This document shows, in pieces, positions 1 to 5,681 of a stretch of 6,097 nucleotides of DNA; the stretch's first letter is position 1; each line of letters opens with the position of its first letter. A model generated the notes under the pieces. That model made no database searches. It was not told the DNA's origin and saw only the letters and a list, made by a program, of their open reading frames with translations. Source of the DNA: Planctomycetota bacterium (GTDB lineage: Bacteria > Planctomycetota > PUPC01 > JABMSA01 > JAUWKK01); contig JAUWKK010000185.1 in the NCBI GenBank assembly GCA_030614245.1, forward strand, positions 1-6,097, in the 5' to 3' direction. Both the position numbers and the translations under genes were made by a program.

Positions 1-444
1 AAATTCCTCGAAGGGCTCAAGCCGCTGGCCGAACTTGCCGAGAAGCACAACTCATACCTCGCCATCGAGAACCACGGCAACGCTCTGCTCAACACGCTCG
101 ATTCATTCAAGGCGTTCGTCGATATCAACAAGTCGCCCAGGCTCGGCATCGCCCTGGCTCCGTATCACATCCAGGGATTGAAGACATCCGTCGAGAAGGC
201 CATCACCCTGTGCGGCGACCAGCTCTTTTTCTTCTATGCCTGGCAGCGGCAGGGCGGCTCGAAGCAGCTTCCCGGCGTCGGTTCGACCAACATGACGCCC
301 TGGATTCGGGCACTCGCGAATATCAACTACCGGGGATACGTCAATCCTTTCATGCACGGTCATGTGGAGGCGGACGTGATGTCGGCCAACCTTGCAAAAG
401 CACGCGACTACCTCATCGAATGCAGGAAGAAGATTGAAGCGTAG
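1..444 (+). CDS. Sugar phosphate isomerase/epimerase-like TIM-barrel protein (C-terminal part, 5' end outside window)
   Basis: The reading frame is open from base 1 to a TAG at 442-444 and gives 147 visible residues, so roughly half of a typical 280-320 residue protein is missing. The fragment starts inside the barrel with LAEKHNSYLAIENHGN (visible residues 12-27). AIEN is the strand carrying the first metal-binding Glu (E23) in xylose-isomerase-like epimerases. Next come LGIALAPYHIQG (48-59), FFFYAWQ, LPGVGSTNMTPWIRAL, and NPFMHGHVEADVMSANLAKARDYL near the end. From memory, AP.H, YAWQ and FMHG are typical of a subgroup of these proteins common in planctomycete-like genomes. At the positions where family members usually carry Asp, His and the last Glu metal ligands, I see other residues, so the reaction may differ or be absent. 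The paralogous gene follows after 40 bases on the same strand, which suggests an operon. The substrate is unknown. Confidence 0.8.
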   Translation, partial: KFLEGLKPLAELAEKHNSYLAIENHGNALLNTLDSFKAFVDINKSPRLGIALAPYHIQGLKTSVEKAITLCGDQLFFFYAWQRQGGSKQLPGVGSTNMTPWIRALANINYRGYVNPFMHGHVEADVMSANLAKARDYLIECRKKIEA

Positions 445-474
445 CTCGCTTTACGGCACCGAGAGATACAGATT

Positions 475-478
475 GGAG
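475..478 (+). promoter_or_regulatory. Ribosome binding site of the Tat-exported TIM-barrel gene
   Basis: GGAG lies six bases before the ATG at 485. This supports that start over the in-frame upstream ATG at 392, which would overlap the end of the preceding gene and put 31 residues in front of the twin-arginine signal. Confidence 0.6.
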
Positions 479-484
479 ATTCAG

Positions 485-1396
485 ATGAATGACAAGTGCA
501 GCCGCCGCACGGCGCTGAAAGCAGCGGCATCGATGGCGATAGGAGCGGGTTTGATGGGAGCAGATGAAAGGTCGGCAGAGGCCGCAGATTCGGGCAAGCC
601 CAAGAGGTTCTACAAGGCCGTTGTGAAGGGAATGATCAGGGCGAAGAACGACCTCGAGCGGTTCAAGATCTGCAAGCAAGGCGGGCTCGATGGGGTGGAG
701 GGCTCACCGCTCGGCAGCGAAGCTCAGCGCAAGGCGCAGAAGGCCGCAGCGGATGAGGCCGGAATAAAGATTCACTCGATCATGTTCGGCGGCTGGGGCA
801 CTTCGTTCGGGTCGCCCGACGAGAAAGTCATTGCCAGGGGTCTGAAAGGAATGGAAGACGCTCTGCTGACGGCAAAGGCCGTCGGCGCCGATGCCGTGCT
901 GCTCGTCCCTGCCGTATGCAACAGTGGTATAACACAGGAGCAGGCGTGGGAGCGCTCACAGAAGCACGTCCGAAAGCTCTTCCCCATCTGCAAGGATACC
1001 GGCGTAGTCATGGCGATCGAGAACGTCTGGAACAATTTCACTTACAAGCTGGATGACTTCGTCCGTTACATAGACGAGTTCGAAAGCCCCTGCGTGAAGG
1101 CGTACTTCGACGTCGGCAACCACGTGATCCGCTCGCATATCGCGAAGCCGCAGGACTGGATTCGCAAGCTCGGCAAGCGCATCGTCAAGGTCCATATGAA
1201 GGACTACAAGCTGACCGGCAAGGGCAAGGGCGACTGGGCCGATCTGCTGGAGGGCAGCGTCGAATGGCCTGAAGTGATGAAGGCGTTCACCGAGGTCGGC
1301 TACAAGGGCTGGTTCACGTGCGAGGTAGGCGGCGGAGGGCTCGACCGAATGAAGGACCTGAGCAAACGCCTCGACAAGATATTCAGCTATGCTTGA
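485..1396 (+). CDS. Sugar phosphate isomerase/epimerase, xylose-isomerase-like TIM barrel with Tat signal peptide
   Basis: This is a complete gene of 303 residues, a normal length for the AP endonuclease 2/xylose-isomerase-like TIM-barrel family. The N-terminus carries a twin-arginine export signal: SRRTALK at residues 6-12, a hydrophobic stretch at 13-26, and a probable AEA|AD cleavage site after residue 33. The mature protein should therefore be exported folded, with its metal. The expected metal ligands are visible: E179 (AIEN), D209 (YFDVGN), H237 (KVHMKD) and E280 (FTCEV), so the active site looks intact, unlike that of the upstream neighbour. VEGSP at 71-75 is an early barrel strand. 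The likely role is isomerisation or epimerisation of a keto sugar or sugar derivative outside the cytoplasm, but the substrate cannot be read from the sequence. The start is chosen from the GGAG site and from the position of the Tat motif. It probably shares a transcript with the gene ending at 444. Confidence 0.88.
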   Translation: MNDKCSRRTALKAAASMAIGAGLMGADERSAEAADSGKPKRFYKAVVKGMIRAKNDLERFKICKQGGLDGVEGSPLGSEAQRKAQKAAADEAGIKIHSIMFGGWGTSFGSPDEKVIARGLKGMEDALLTAKAVGADAVLLVPAVCNSGITQEQAWERSQKHVRKLFPICKDTGVVMAIENVWNNFTYKLDDFVRYIDEFESPCVKAYFDVGNHVIRSHIAKPQDWIRKLGKRIVKVHMKDYKLTGKGKGDWADLLEGSVEWPEVMKAFTEVGYKGWFTCEVGGGGLDRMKDLSKRLDKIFSYA

Positions 1397-1434
1397 GCGC
1401 AGCCGGGCGTGGTGTCCGGTTCAGGGCTCTTTTT
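1395..1434 (+). terminator. Probable rho-independent terminator of the isomerase pair
   Basis: The structure begins at the stop codon. GAGC (1395-1398) pairs with GCTC (1426-1429), and AGCCGG (1401-1406) pairs with CCGGTT (1416-1421) with one G-U pair. They are separated by a small asymmetric internal loop and a 9-base apical loop. Five T residues (1430-1434) follow at once. The stem is imperfect, so the call is moderate. The position, directly after the gene and ahead of the convergent hisB, fits well. Confidence 0.5.
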
Positions 1435-1449
1435 CGGCATCATGGGGCA

Positions 1450-1488
1450 GCCGTCAACGAAAGCTAAAGAACGCCCTTTGTTGACGGC
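1450..1488. repeat. Inverted repeat/hairpin spanning the hisB stop codon
   Basis: GCCGTCAAC (1450-1458) is a perfect inverted match to GTTGACGGC (1480-1488). The stem can continue past a single unpaired base with AAAG (1460-1463) and CTTT (1476-1479), leaving a 12-base loop that contains the hisB stop. The right arm is part of the hisB coding sequence (end of DDVPSTKG). The left arm lies downstream of hisB. No T run follows on either strand, so it is not a standard intrinsic terminator. It may be a 3'-end mRNA hairpin or a rho-assisted pause site. Confidence 0.5.
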
Positions 1489-2060
1489 ACGTCGTCCTTG
1501 CGCGGATCGATTCTCACGGCATCGGACAAGCCTCGGGCGAGGGCCTTGAAGATGGCTTCGATGATGTGGTGGCTGTTGTCGCCGCGGATGACGTCTATGT
1601 GCAGCGTAATGCGCGCGTTGGTGGCAAAAGCTCGCATGAACTCGCGCGTGAGCTGGACATCAAACGAGCCGACTTTCTCGGTTGGGAAATCGGCGTTGAA
1701 TGCCAGAACCGGTCGACCGCTGAGATCGATGCTGCACCTTGCGAGCGCATCGTCCATCGGCAGTGCATTGCATGCAAAGCGGACGATACCACGCTTGTCG
1801 CCGAGGGCCTCAGCGAACGCCTGTGCCAGCGTTATGCCTACGTCTTCCACAGTGTGATGATCGTCCACGTCGCTATCGCCGGCGGCCGTCACGTCGATAT
1901 CGAACAGCCCGTGCCTGGCCATCAGCGTCAGCATATGGTCCAGGAAACCAATGCCGGTAGCGATGGCCGACTTGCCGGTGCCGTCGAGGTCGATCGACGC
2001 TGTCACCTGCGTCTCACCGGTCTTGCGCTCGACTCTTGCTTTTCGACTTTGTTGAGTCAT
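1464..2060 (-). CDS. hisB: Imidazoleglycerol-phosphate dehydratase (EC 4.2.1.19)
   Basis: HisB removes water from imidazole glycerol phosphate to give imidazole acetol phosphate, the substrate of HisC, in the cytoplasm. The protein is 198 residues from the chosen start, the usual size of the monofunctional enzyme; there is no fused histidinol phosphatase. Family signatures are clear: ERKTGET near the N-terminus, GFLDHML (H42), ARHG (H50), DHHTVEDVGI (H68, H69, E72), and GDNSHHIIEA (H164, H165, E168). These His/Glu clusters bind the manganese ions. The C-terminus DVPSTKGVL is typical. An ATG two codons upstream (2066) is also in frame. I prefer 2060 because AAGGG sits six bases before it, whereas it touches the first ATG. 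It is separated from hisC by an unrelated gene with no visible terminator, so it is probably expressed both by read-through and from that gene's promoter. Confidence 0.95.
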   Translation of the reverse strand: MTQQSRKARVERKTGETQVTASIDLDGTGKSAIATGIGFLDHMLTLMARHGLFDIDVTAAGDSDVDDHHTVEDVGITLAQAFAEALGDKRGIVRFACNALPMDDALARCSIDLSGRPVLAFNADFPTEKVGSFDVQLTREFMRAFATNARITLHIDVIRGDNSHHIIEAIFKALARGLSDAVRIDPRKDDVPSTKGVL

Positions 2061-2073
2061 CGTCATCCCTTCG

Positions 2074-2116
2074 ACTTTCGTTCCGTCTTACCTGAGTTGA
2101 ACCTGAGTAACTTTCG
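2074..2116. repeat. Nested short direct repeats in the gap upstream of hisB
   Basis: ACCTGAGT occurs at 2090-2097 and 2101-2108 (11-base period). These two copies are flanked by ACTTTCG at 2074-2080 and 2110-2116. All four lie in the 61-base gap between the inserted gene and hisB, upstream of the hisB ribosome binding site. They could be a binding site for a regulator or a scar of a rearrangement. They are too short to exclude chance. Confidence 0.4.
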
Positions 2117-2121
2117 CCAGT

Positions 2122-2994
2122 TTATGGCTCTATAGCCAAGGCCCGTTCCATATCCTTATAGTCCCTCTTCTTGCCGAGTAACTCTTTCACCAACGTCACA
2201 TCAATGAAGCGCATCCTGTGCGCTACCTCGTGAAAAGTTCCTGAAAGCAACTCTTGAAACTTACCCTTATCGCCTACAGGACCGACCAAGAAGATATGAC
2301 TATTCCACAAGTCAAAAGCGTGTTTCAGTCTTCCCATTGCGTGATGTATGTCGCCTCGAATTTGCACCTCGAAGACATAAGTTGGAACTGAACGCTCGAC
2401 CCGACGCCAGACCACGTCAAGACGGCTGCTCTCGAGAGCATACTCCTCGTCTGCGACGTAGCCTTGAATCCTGCCAATCTCCGCCAACTGTGCTTTTACA
2501 TCGTCGTGGTCAAGTGTTGCGGGCTGCGCTGGGGCTGTCAGTAGACTCGTGGGCTCAGGAACGGCTTGGCTGTGCGGGGCCAAACCTAACGCAACCCGCG
2601 CTGTGTTGACTTCTTCAATCGGATAGCATTGAAAGACCATCCTGGATATCATTTGCAGATCATGGGAAGTGTACCTGTCAGATTTCCAGAGACTGGGAGG
2701 AAGACAATGCTCTACGTCGAACTCGAATCGTAGTGGCCAGAGCACCTTATTGCGCTTCACCTCCTCCGGCCAAAGGGGCACGTTCTGCTTGAACTTCGTC
2801 ACCACGTGTCCGAACCCGACGATACCATGCACAGGCTTAGAGACGTAGAAAAGCACCCCATCACCTTCACGTAGCATGTTCCACAAAGATGCCATCTCTC
2901 GGAAGTTCTTCAATCCCCAAATATTGTTGCTCTCGAAGGCTACTTTCCAGTTTCGCTGCGTACCGACCATTAGCCAGAATTGCTTCATTCTCAT
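2122..2994 (-). CDS. EVE/PUA-like domain protein with C-terminal PD-(D/E)xK-like nuclease domain, putative modification-dependent restriction enzyme
   Basis: The product is 290 residues from ATG 2994, or 288 from ATG 2988, which matches the usual EVE-domain opening better (MKQFWLMVG). Residues 4-130 look like an EVE/PUA-like domain: FWLMVG, NW at 15-16, WG at 26-27, and GDGVLFYVSKPVHGIVGFGHV at 44-64. Trp also occurs at 75 and 86. Such folds can flip out and read modified bases. Residues 140-163 form a Pro/Ala/Thr-rich linker. Residues 165-265 resemble a PD-(D/E)xK nuclease core: a helix with E172, then RLDVVW (D193), YVFEVQIRGD (E209, Q211), a helix HAMGRLKHAFDLW, and strand HIFLVG. D...ExQ is a known variant of D...ExK. 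The combination suggests cutting of modified DNA, but this is inferred from motifs only. Composition differs from the neighbours: 30 G/C in bases 2161-2220 against 40 in 3421-3480 of hisC. It has its own promoter and sits between hisC and hisB, consistent with acquisition. Confidence 0.7.
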   Translation of the reverse strand: MRMKQFWLMVGTQRNWKVAFESNNIWGLKNFREMASLWNMLREGDGVLFYVSKPVHGIVGFGHVVTKFKQNVPLWPEEVKRNKVLWPLRFEFDVEHCLPPSLWKSDRYTSHDLQMISRMVFQCYPIEEVNTARVALGLAPHSQAVPEPTSLLTAPAQPATLDHDDVKAQLAEIGRIQGYVADEEYALESSRLDVVWRRVERSVPTYVFEVQIRGDIHHAMGRLKHAFDLWNSHIFLVGPVGDKGKFQELLSGTFHEVAHRMRFIDVTLVKELLGKKRDYKDMERALAIEP

Positions 2995-3070
2995 TCTCTT
3001 CCCGTTTGTCTCCGTAGGTGTGTTCAGAATCAGCGCTATAAGTTGCCGGTTCTATTGGTGACCGATGGTA

Positions 3071-3083
3071 TCTCCTCTGGAGA
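3071..3083 (-). promoter_or_regulatory. Small inverted repeat in the leader of the EVE-nuclease gene
   Basis: TCTCC and GGAGA flank a 3-base loop in the untranslated leader, about 12-25 bases after the predicted transcript start. In the transcript the 5' side can also pair with an upstream GGAG, so two exclusive small hairpins are possible. The GAGGAG in this leader looks like a ribosome binding site, but no ATG, GTG or TTG follows at a useful distance. It may be an operator or leader hairpin, or chance. Confidence 0.25.
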
Positions 3084-3101
3084 AGGCTCCCGACCACCAG
3101 T

Positions 3102-3130
3102 ATAATATGCCCGGCGCGCAATGGTGTCAA
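3102..3130 (-). promoter_or_regulatory. Near-consensus sigma-70 promoter driving the EVE-nuclease gene (and probably hisB)
   Basis: On the minus strand a perfect -35 TTGACA (3125-3130) is followed by a 17-base spacer and the -10 TATTAT (3102-3107, five of six matches). Transcription should start near 3095 and leave a leader of about 100 bases before the ATG at 2994. The promoter lies only 45 bases after the hisC stop codon, so it gives the downstream gene expression independent of the his cluster. Confidence 0.7.
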
Positions 3131-3174
3131 GAGAACCTCCGGGCTGGGCTTAACATATCCGCCTCGCCGCTCGG

Positions 3175-4224
3175 TCATTCCCCTCGCAGTATGGCTTCTA
3201 CGGCAGCGACCAGGGCATTTAGCTCATCCCGTGTCCCGATAGTGATCCGCAGGCAGTCGCTCAAGCGCGGCTTGTCCCAGTAACGCACCAGGATGTTGCG
3301 CTGCACAAGTTCTTCGTAAATCGTCCCGGCGGGCACGGCCGTGCAGCGGACCATCACAAAGTTGGCCTGCGATGGAATGACCTCGAAGCCGAGCTCGGCC
3401 ATCCGGGCGGAGAGCCAGTCGCGATCGGCTCTGATCCTCTCGACGTTCGCACGCATGTGCTCGCCGTCGAGCAGTGCGGCTGCGCCGGCGGCCATGCCCA
3501 GGCGGTCGAGGTTGTAGCTGTCCTTCACTTTCGTCATTCCGGCGATGAGCTCTTCGTCCGCGATGGCCAAGCCTACACGGGCGCCCGCCAGAGAATAGCT
3601 CTTAGACAGCGTCCGCAAGACGATGACGTTGTCCAGGCGGCCCGGCAATTCGAGGCAATTCGTATCGGCAAAGTCGGCGTAGGCCTCATCGACGACGAGC
3701 ACGCCGCTGATGGCCTCGGCCGCATCGGCCACGTCGTCGGGGTCGAGAGAGGTGCCGGTCGGGTTGTTCGGGGTGGACAGGAACGTCAGCTTCGCGCGCG
3801 GCTGCGCGATGCCGGCCGGCATCGAGAAATCGTCGGGATATTCCACGTAAGTGATCCGGGCGTTCTGGATTTCAAGGAGCGTCGTATACAATCCATAAGA
3901 TGGATTCGGCACGACTGCAAGCTCCCCCTCGCCCACGAAGCTGCGCACGGCTATAGTGAGCAGATCGTCCGAGCCGTTGCCGACGAGTATCATCTCCGGC
4001 GTGACGCCGAACACCGTGGCGGCGGCTTCGCGGACGGGAGTCGACATCGGATCTGGATATAGCCGCAGCGTGGGGTCGAGCGCATCCCGAACGGCTTTCA
4101 GAACGCGCTCCGAGGGCGGGTAAGGCGTCTCGTTCGTGTTCAGCTTTATCACGCCCGGCGCTCTGGGCTGGATACCGGGCACGTAGCCCTGCATCTTCTC
4201 GATGTTCGGTCGGAAGTAACTCAT
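3175..4224 (-). CDS. hisC: Histidinol-phosphate aminotransferase (EC 2.6.1.9)
   Basis: HisC is a cytoplasmic PLP enzyme that transfers the amino group of glutamate to imidazole acetol phosphate, giving histidinol phosphate. The 349-residue protein is of normal length for the class I/II fold. Motifs in order: KLNTNETPYPPS (27-38), RLYPDP (54-59), GNGSDDLL (82-89), Y110 in PSYGLY, STPNNPTGT (150-158, N154), VVDEAYADF (177-185, D179), and RTLSKSYSLAGARVG (204-218) with the PLP-binding lysine K208 and R216. LRITIG (325-330) carries the substrate-carboxylate arginine R326. The frame is open further upstream into the end of hisD, but MSYFRPN at 4224 is the family-like start; the 35 extra residues would be Arg-rich and overlap hisD. 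The ribosome binding site is weak. The gap to hisD is 22 bases, so the two are co-transcribed. The stop codon sits in ATGA, overlapping a possible remnant start codon. Confidence 0.95.
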   Translation of the reverse strand: MSYFRPNIEKMQGYVPGIQPRAPGVIKLNTNETPYPPSERVLKAVRDALDPTLRLYPDPMSTPVREAAATVFGVTPEMILVGNGSDDLLTIAVRSFVGEGELAVVPNPSYGLYTTLLEIQNARITYVEYPDDFSMPAGIAQPRAKLTFLSTPNNPTGTSLDPDDVADAAEAISGVLVVDEAYADFADTNCLELPGRLDNVIVLRTLSKSYSLAGARVGLAIADEELIAGMTKVKDSYNLDRLGMAAGAAALLDGEHMRANVERIRADRDWLSARMAELGFEVIPSQANFVMVRCTAVPAGTIYEELVQRNILVRYWDKPRLSDCLRITIGTRDELNALVAAVEAILRGE

Positions 4225-4246
4225 TCGGCGTTCTCTGTTTTGCGCC

Positions 4247-5623
4247 TCACTTCTTCTTGATTTTCGTCTCATCGGGCTCGGGGAAGCGTATCTTCGCCGA
4301 CGCCACGTGTGCGGCGAATCCCTCCGCAACGCCGATCTCCACCAGGTGATCGAGCACCCCGCGAAGCGCTGCGGGGGTGTACTCGATTACGGCCGTCTTG
4401 CGGAGGAAGTCGTTGACCGACAGCCCGGAGAAGAACCGCGCGGTGCCGCCCGTCGGCAGGATGTGCGACGAGCCGGCGATGTAGTCGCCGACGACCTCCG
4501 GCGTGTGCGGCCCGACGAAGATCGCGCCCGCGTTGCGAAGCTTCGGCGTTACATCCTGAGGCTGAGCGGTGATGACCTCGATGTGCTCGGGGGCGATCCT
4601 GTCGGCGATCTCGATGCACTCATCGAGAGTCTCGACAACGGCGATCAGACCGTAGTTCTCGAGCGCCTCTGCGGCGACAGCACCGGTCGGAAGCTCCTTG
4701 ATCTGCCGGTCGAGTTCATCTGCCACAGCTTCTGCAAGCTGTTCCGAGGTCGTCACGAGAATGGCGGACGCCATCGTGTCGTGCTCGGCCTGGGAGAGCA
4801 TGTCGGCAGCGACGTAGCTTTCGTTCGCCACCGCATCGGCTATTATCAGAATTTCGCTTGGGCCGGCGAACATGTCGATGTCGACGTATCCGAAAACCTC
4901 CTTCTTCGCGAGCATTACGAACAGGTTCCCCGGGCCGACGATCTTGTCGACGCGCTCGACAGTCTCGGTTCCGAATGCCAGGGCGGCGATACCATGCGCT
5001 CCGCCCACGCGATAGACTGCATCGGCTCCGGCTTCCTTCGCGGCGACGAGCGTAGCAGGCGAGACGGCGCCGGTTTTTTTTTTTTTGTTCGTTAGTACAA
5101 CTAGATCTACACCGGCCACGCGCGCGGGCACCACGGCCATGACTATCGTTGATGGATACGCACCCAGCCCACCGGGCGCATACACCCCCACGGACTTCAG
5201 CGGCCGGTAGATCGTATCGATCGTTGCCCCCTCGCGTTCTAACTTGTGACGCCCCTCGATCTTTATCGTCTCCTGGTACTGCTCGACGTTCTTGATCGAC
5301 TGGCGGATCGCGTCGATCAGTTGCTCGGAAACACCTTCGTAAGCCGTATCGATCTCGTCCTGGGTGATTTCGAGCTGCTCCGCCGTGAGTTCGCAGGCGT
5401 CGATCTGGCGGATGTACTCGAGCACGGCCTCGTCGCCATCCTTGCGGACGTCCTCGACGATCTTCCTGACGACCTCGCGCGGGGTGAGCGGCTTGCCGAA
5501 TATCTGCCGGGTTCGCCGCTCCGCCGAGGGTGACGCCGCCCGCTCAAAGGTTTCAAGCCGCCTGAGTATCCGCCCGATAGCGGCCTCAAATCCCGAATCC
5601 GCGGCCTTGACGATCTCTATCAT
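4247..5623 (-). CDS. hisD: Histidinol dehydrogenase (EC 1.1.1.23)
   Basis: HisD is a zinc enzyme that oxidises L-histidinol twice with NAD+ to L-histidine, the last step of the pathway. At 458 residues it is slightly longer than the roughly 430 usual, mostly through an extended N-terminus and a Lys-rich tail (KIKKK). Motifs: GVYAPGGLGAYPST (146-159), GGAHGIAALAFGT (207-219), DKIVGPGN (226-233), DMFAGPSEI (250-258), SQAEHD (277-282) and APEHIEV (344-350). By analogy with the E. coli enzyme, the zinc ligands are Q278, H281, D380 and H439, and the catalytic pair is E346/H347; all are present. Unusual points: residues 180-183 are KKKK, coded by a 13-base A run, and the common GGAQAIAAL reads GGAHGIAAL here. 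GGGGA before the ATG is the ribosome binding site. It lies 58 bases after the amidotransferase gene and is probably in the same operon. Confidence 0.96.
   Translation of the reverse strand: MIEIVKAADSGFEAAIGRILRRLETFERAASPSAERRTRQIFGKPLTPREVVRKIVEDVRKDGDEAVLEYIRQIDACELTAEQLEITQDEIDTAYEGVSEQLIDAIRQSIKNVEQYQETIKIEGRHKLEREGATIDTIYRPLKSVGVYAPGGLGAYPSTIVMAVVPARVAGVDLVVLTNKKKKTGAVSPATLVAAKEAGADAVYRVGGAHGIAALAFGTETVERVDKIVGPGNLFVMLAKKEVFGYVDIDMFAGPSEILIIADAVANESYVAADMLSQAEHDTMASAILVTTSEQLAEAVADELDRQIKELPTGAVAAEALENYGLIAVVETLDECIEIADRIAPEHIEVITAQPQDVTPKLRNAGAIFVGPHTPEVVGDYIAGSSHILPTGGTARFFSGLSVNDFLRKTAVIEYTPAALRGVLDHLVEIGVAEGFAAHVASAKIRFPEPDETKIKKK
5074..5086 (-). repeat. 13-base homopolymer A run inside hisD
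   Basis: The plus strand shows 13 T, so the hisD coding strand has 13 A. It encodes most of the Lys-180 to Lys-183 stretch plus the first base of the next Thr codon. The frame is intact as given. Runs of this length are known to be prone to replication and transcription slippage. Confidence 0.9.
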
Positions 5624-5681
5624 GCGTATTCCCCGAGAATAAACTTTCCGAATCTATCAAACGGCATCGAGCATAAGCCGG

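Noticed and set aside
1566..2135. 189-codon plus-strand frame opposite hisB
   Set aside because: Antisense to hisB, crosses its start region, and shows no recognisable protein features.
3078..3106. Plus-strand promoter: perfect TATAAT at 3101-3106 with TGGAGA (4 of 6) 17 bases upstream
   Set aside because: The A/T-rich box overlaps the minus-strand -10, and no plus-strand gene follows; it would only give antisense RNA to hisC. Bidirectional activity cannot be excluded.
2122..3174. Insertion-sequence or integron-cassette origin of the EVE-nuclease gene
   Set aside because: I found no transposase, terminal inverted repeats or clear target duplications at its borders; acquisition is inferred only from composition and context.
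2867..3178. 103-codon minus-strand frame that starts in the ATGA overlapping the hisC stop
   Set aside because: The start looks translationally coupled, but the frame runs through the promoter and leader and into the EVE gene in another frame, with no family-like sequence. It is treated as a remnant start, not a gene.
3457..4062. 201-codon plus-strand frame opposite hisC
   Set aside because: Antisense to hisC with low-complexity His/Arg/Gly-rich translation and no family motif.
4225..4329. 35-codon N-terminal extension of HisC
   Set aside because: The extension is Arg-rich, overlaps the end of hisD in another frame, and is absent from the family; MSYFRPN is the normal start.
4307..5095. Long open frame (262 codons) on the plus strand opposite hisD
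   Set aside because: It lies entirely antisense to a well-conserved hisD, has no ribosome binding site or recognisable domain, and its length is explained by codon bias of the real gene.
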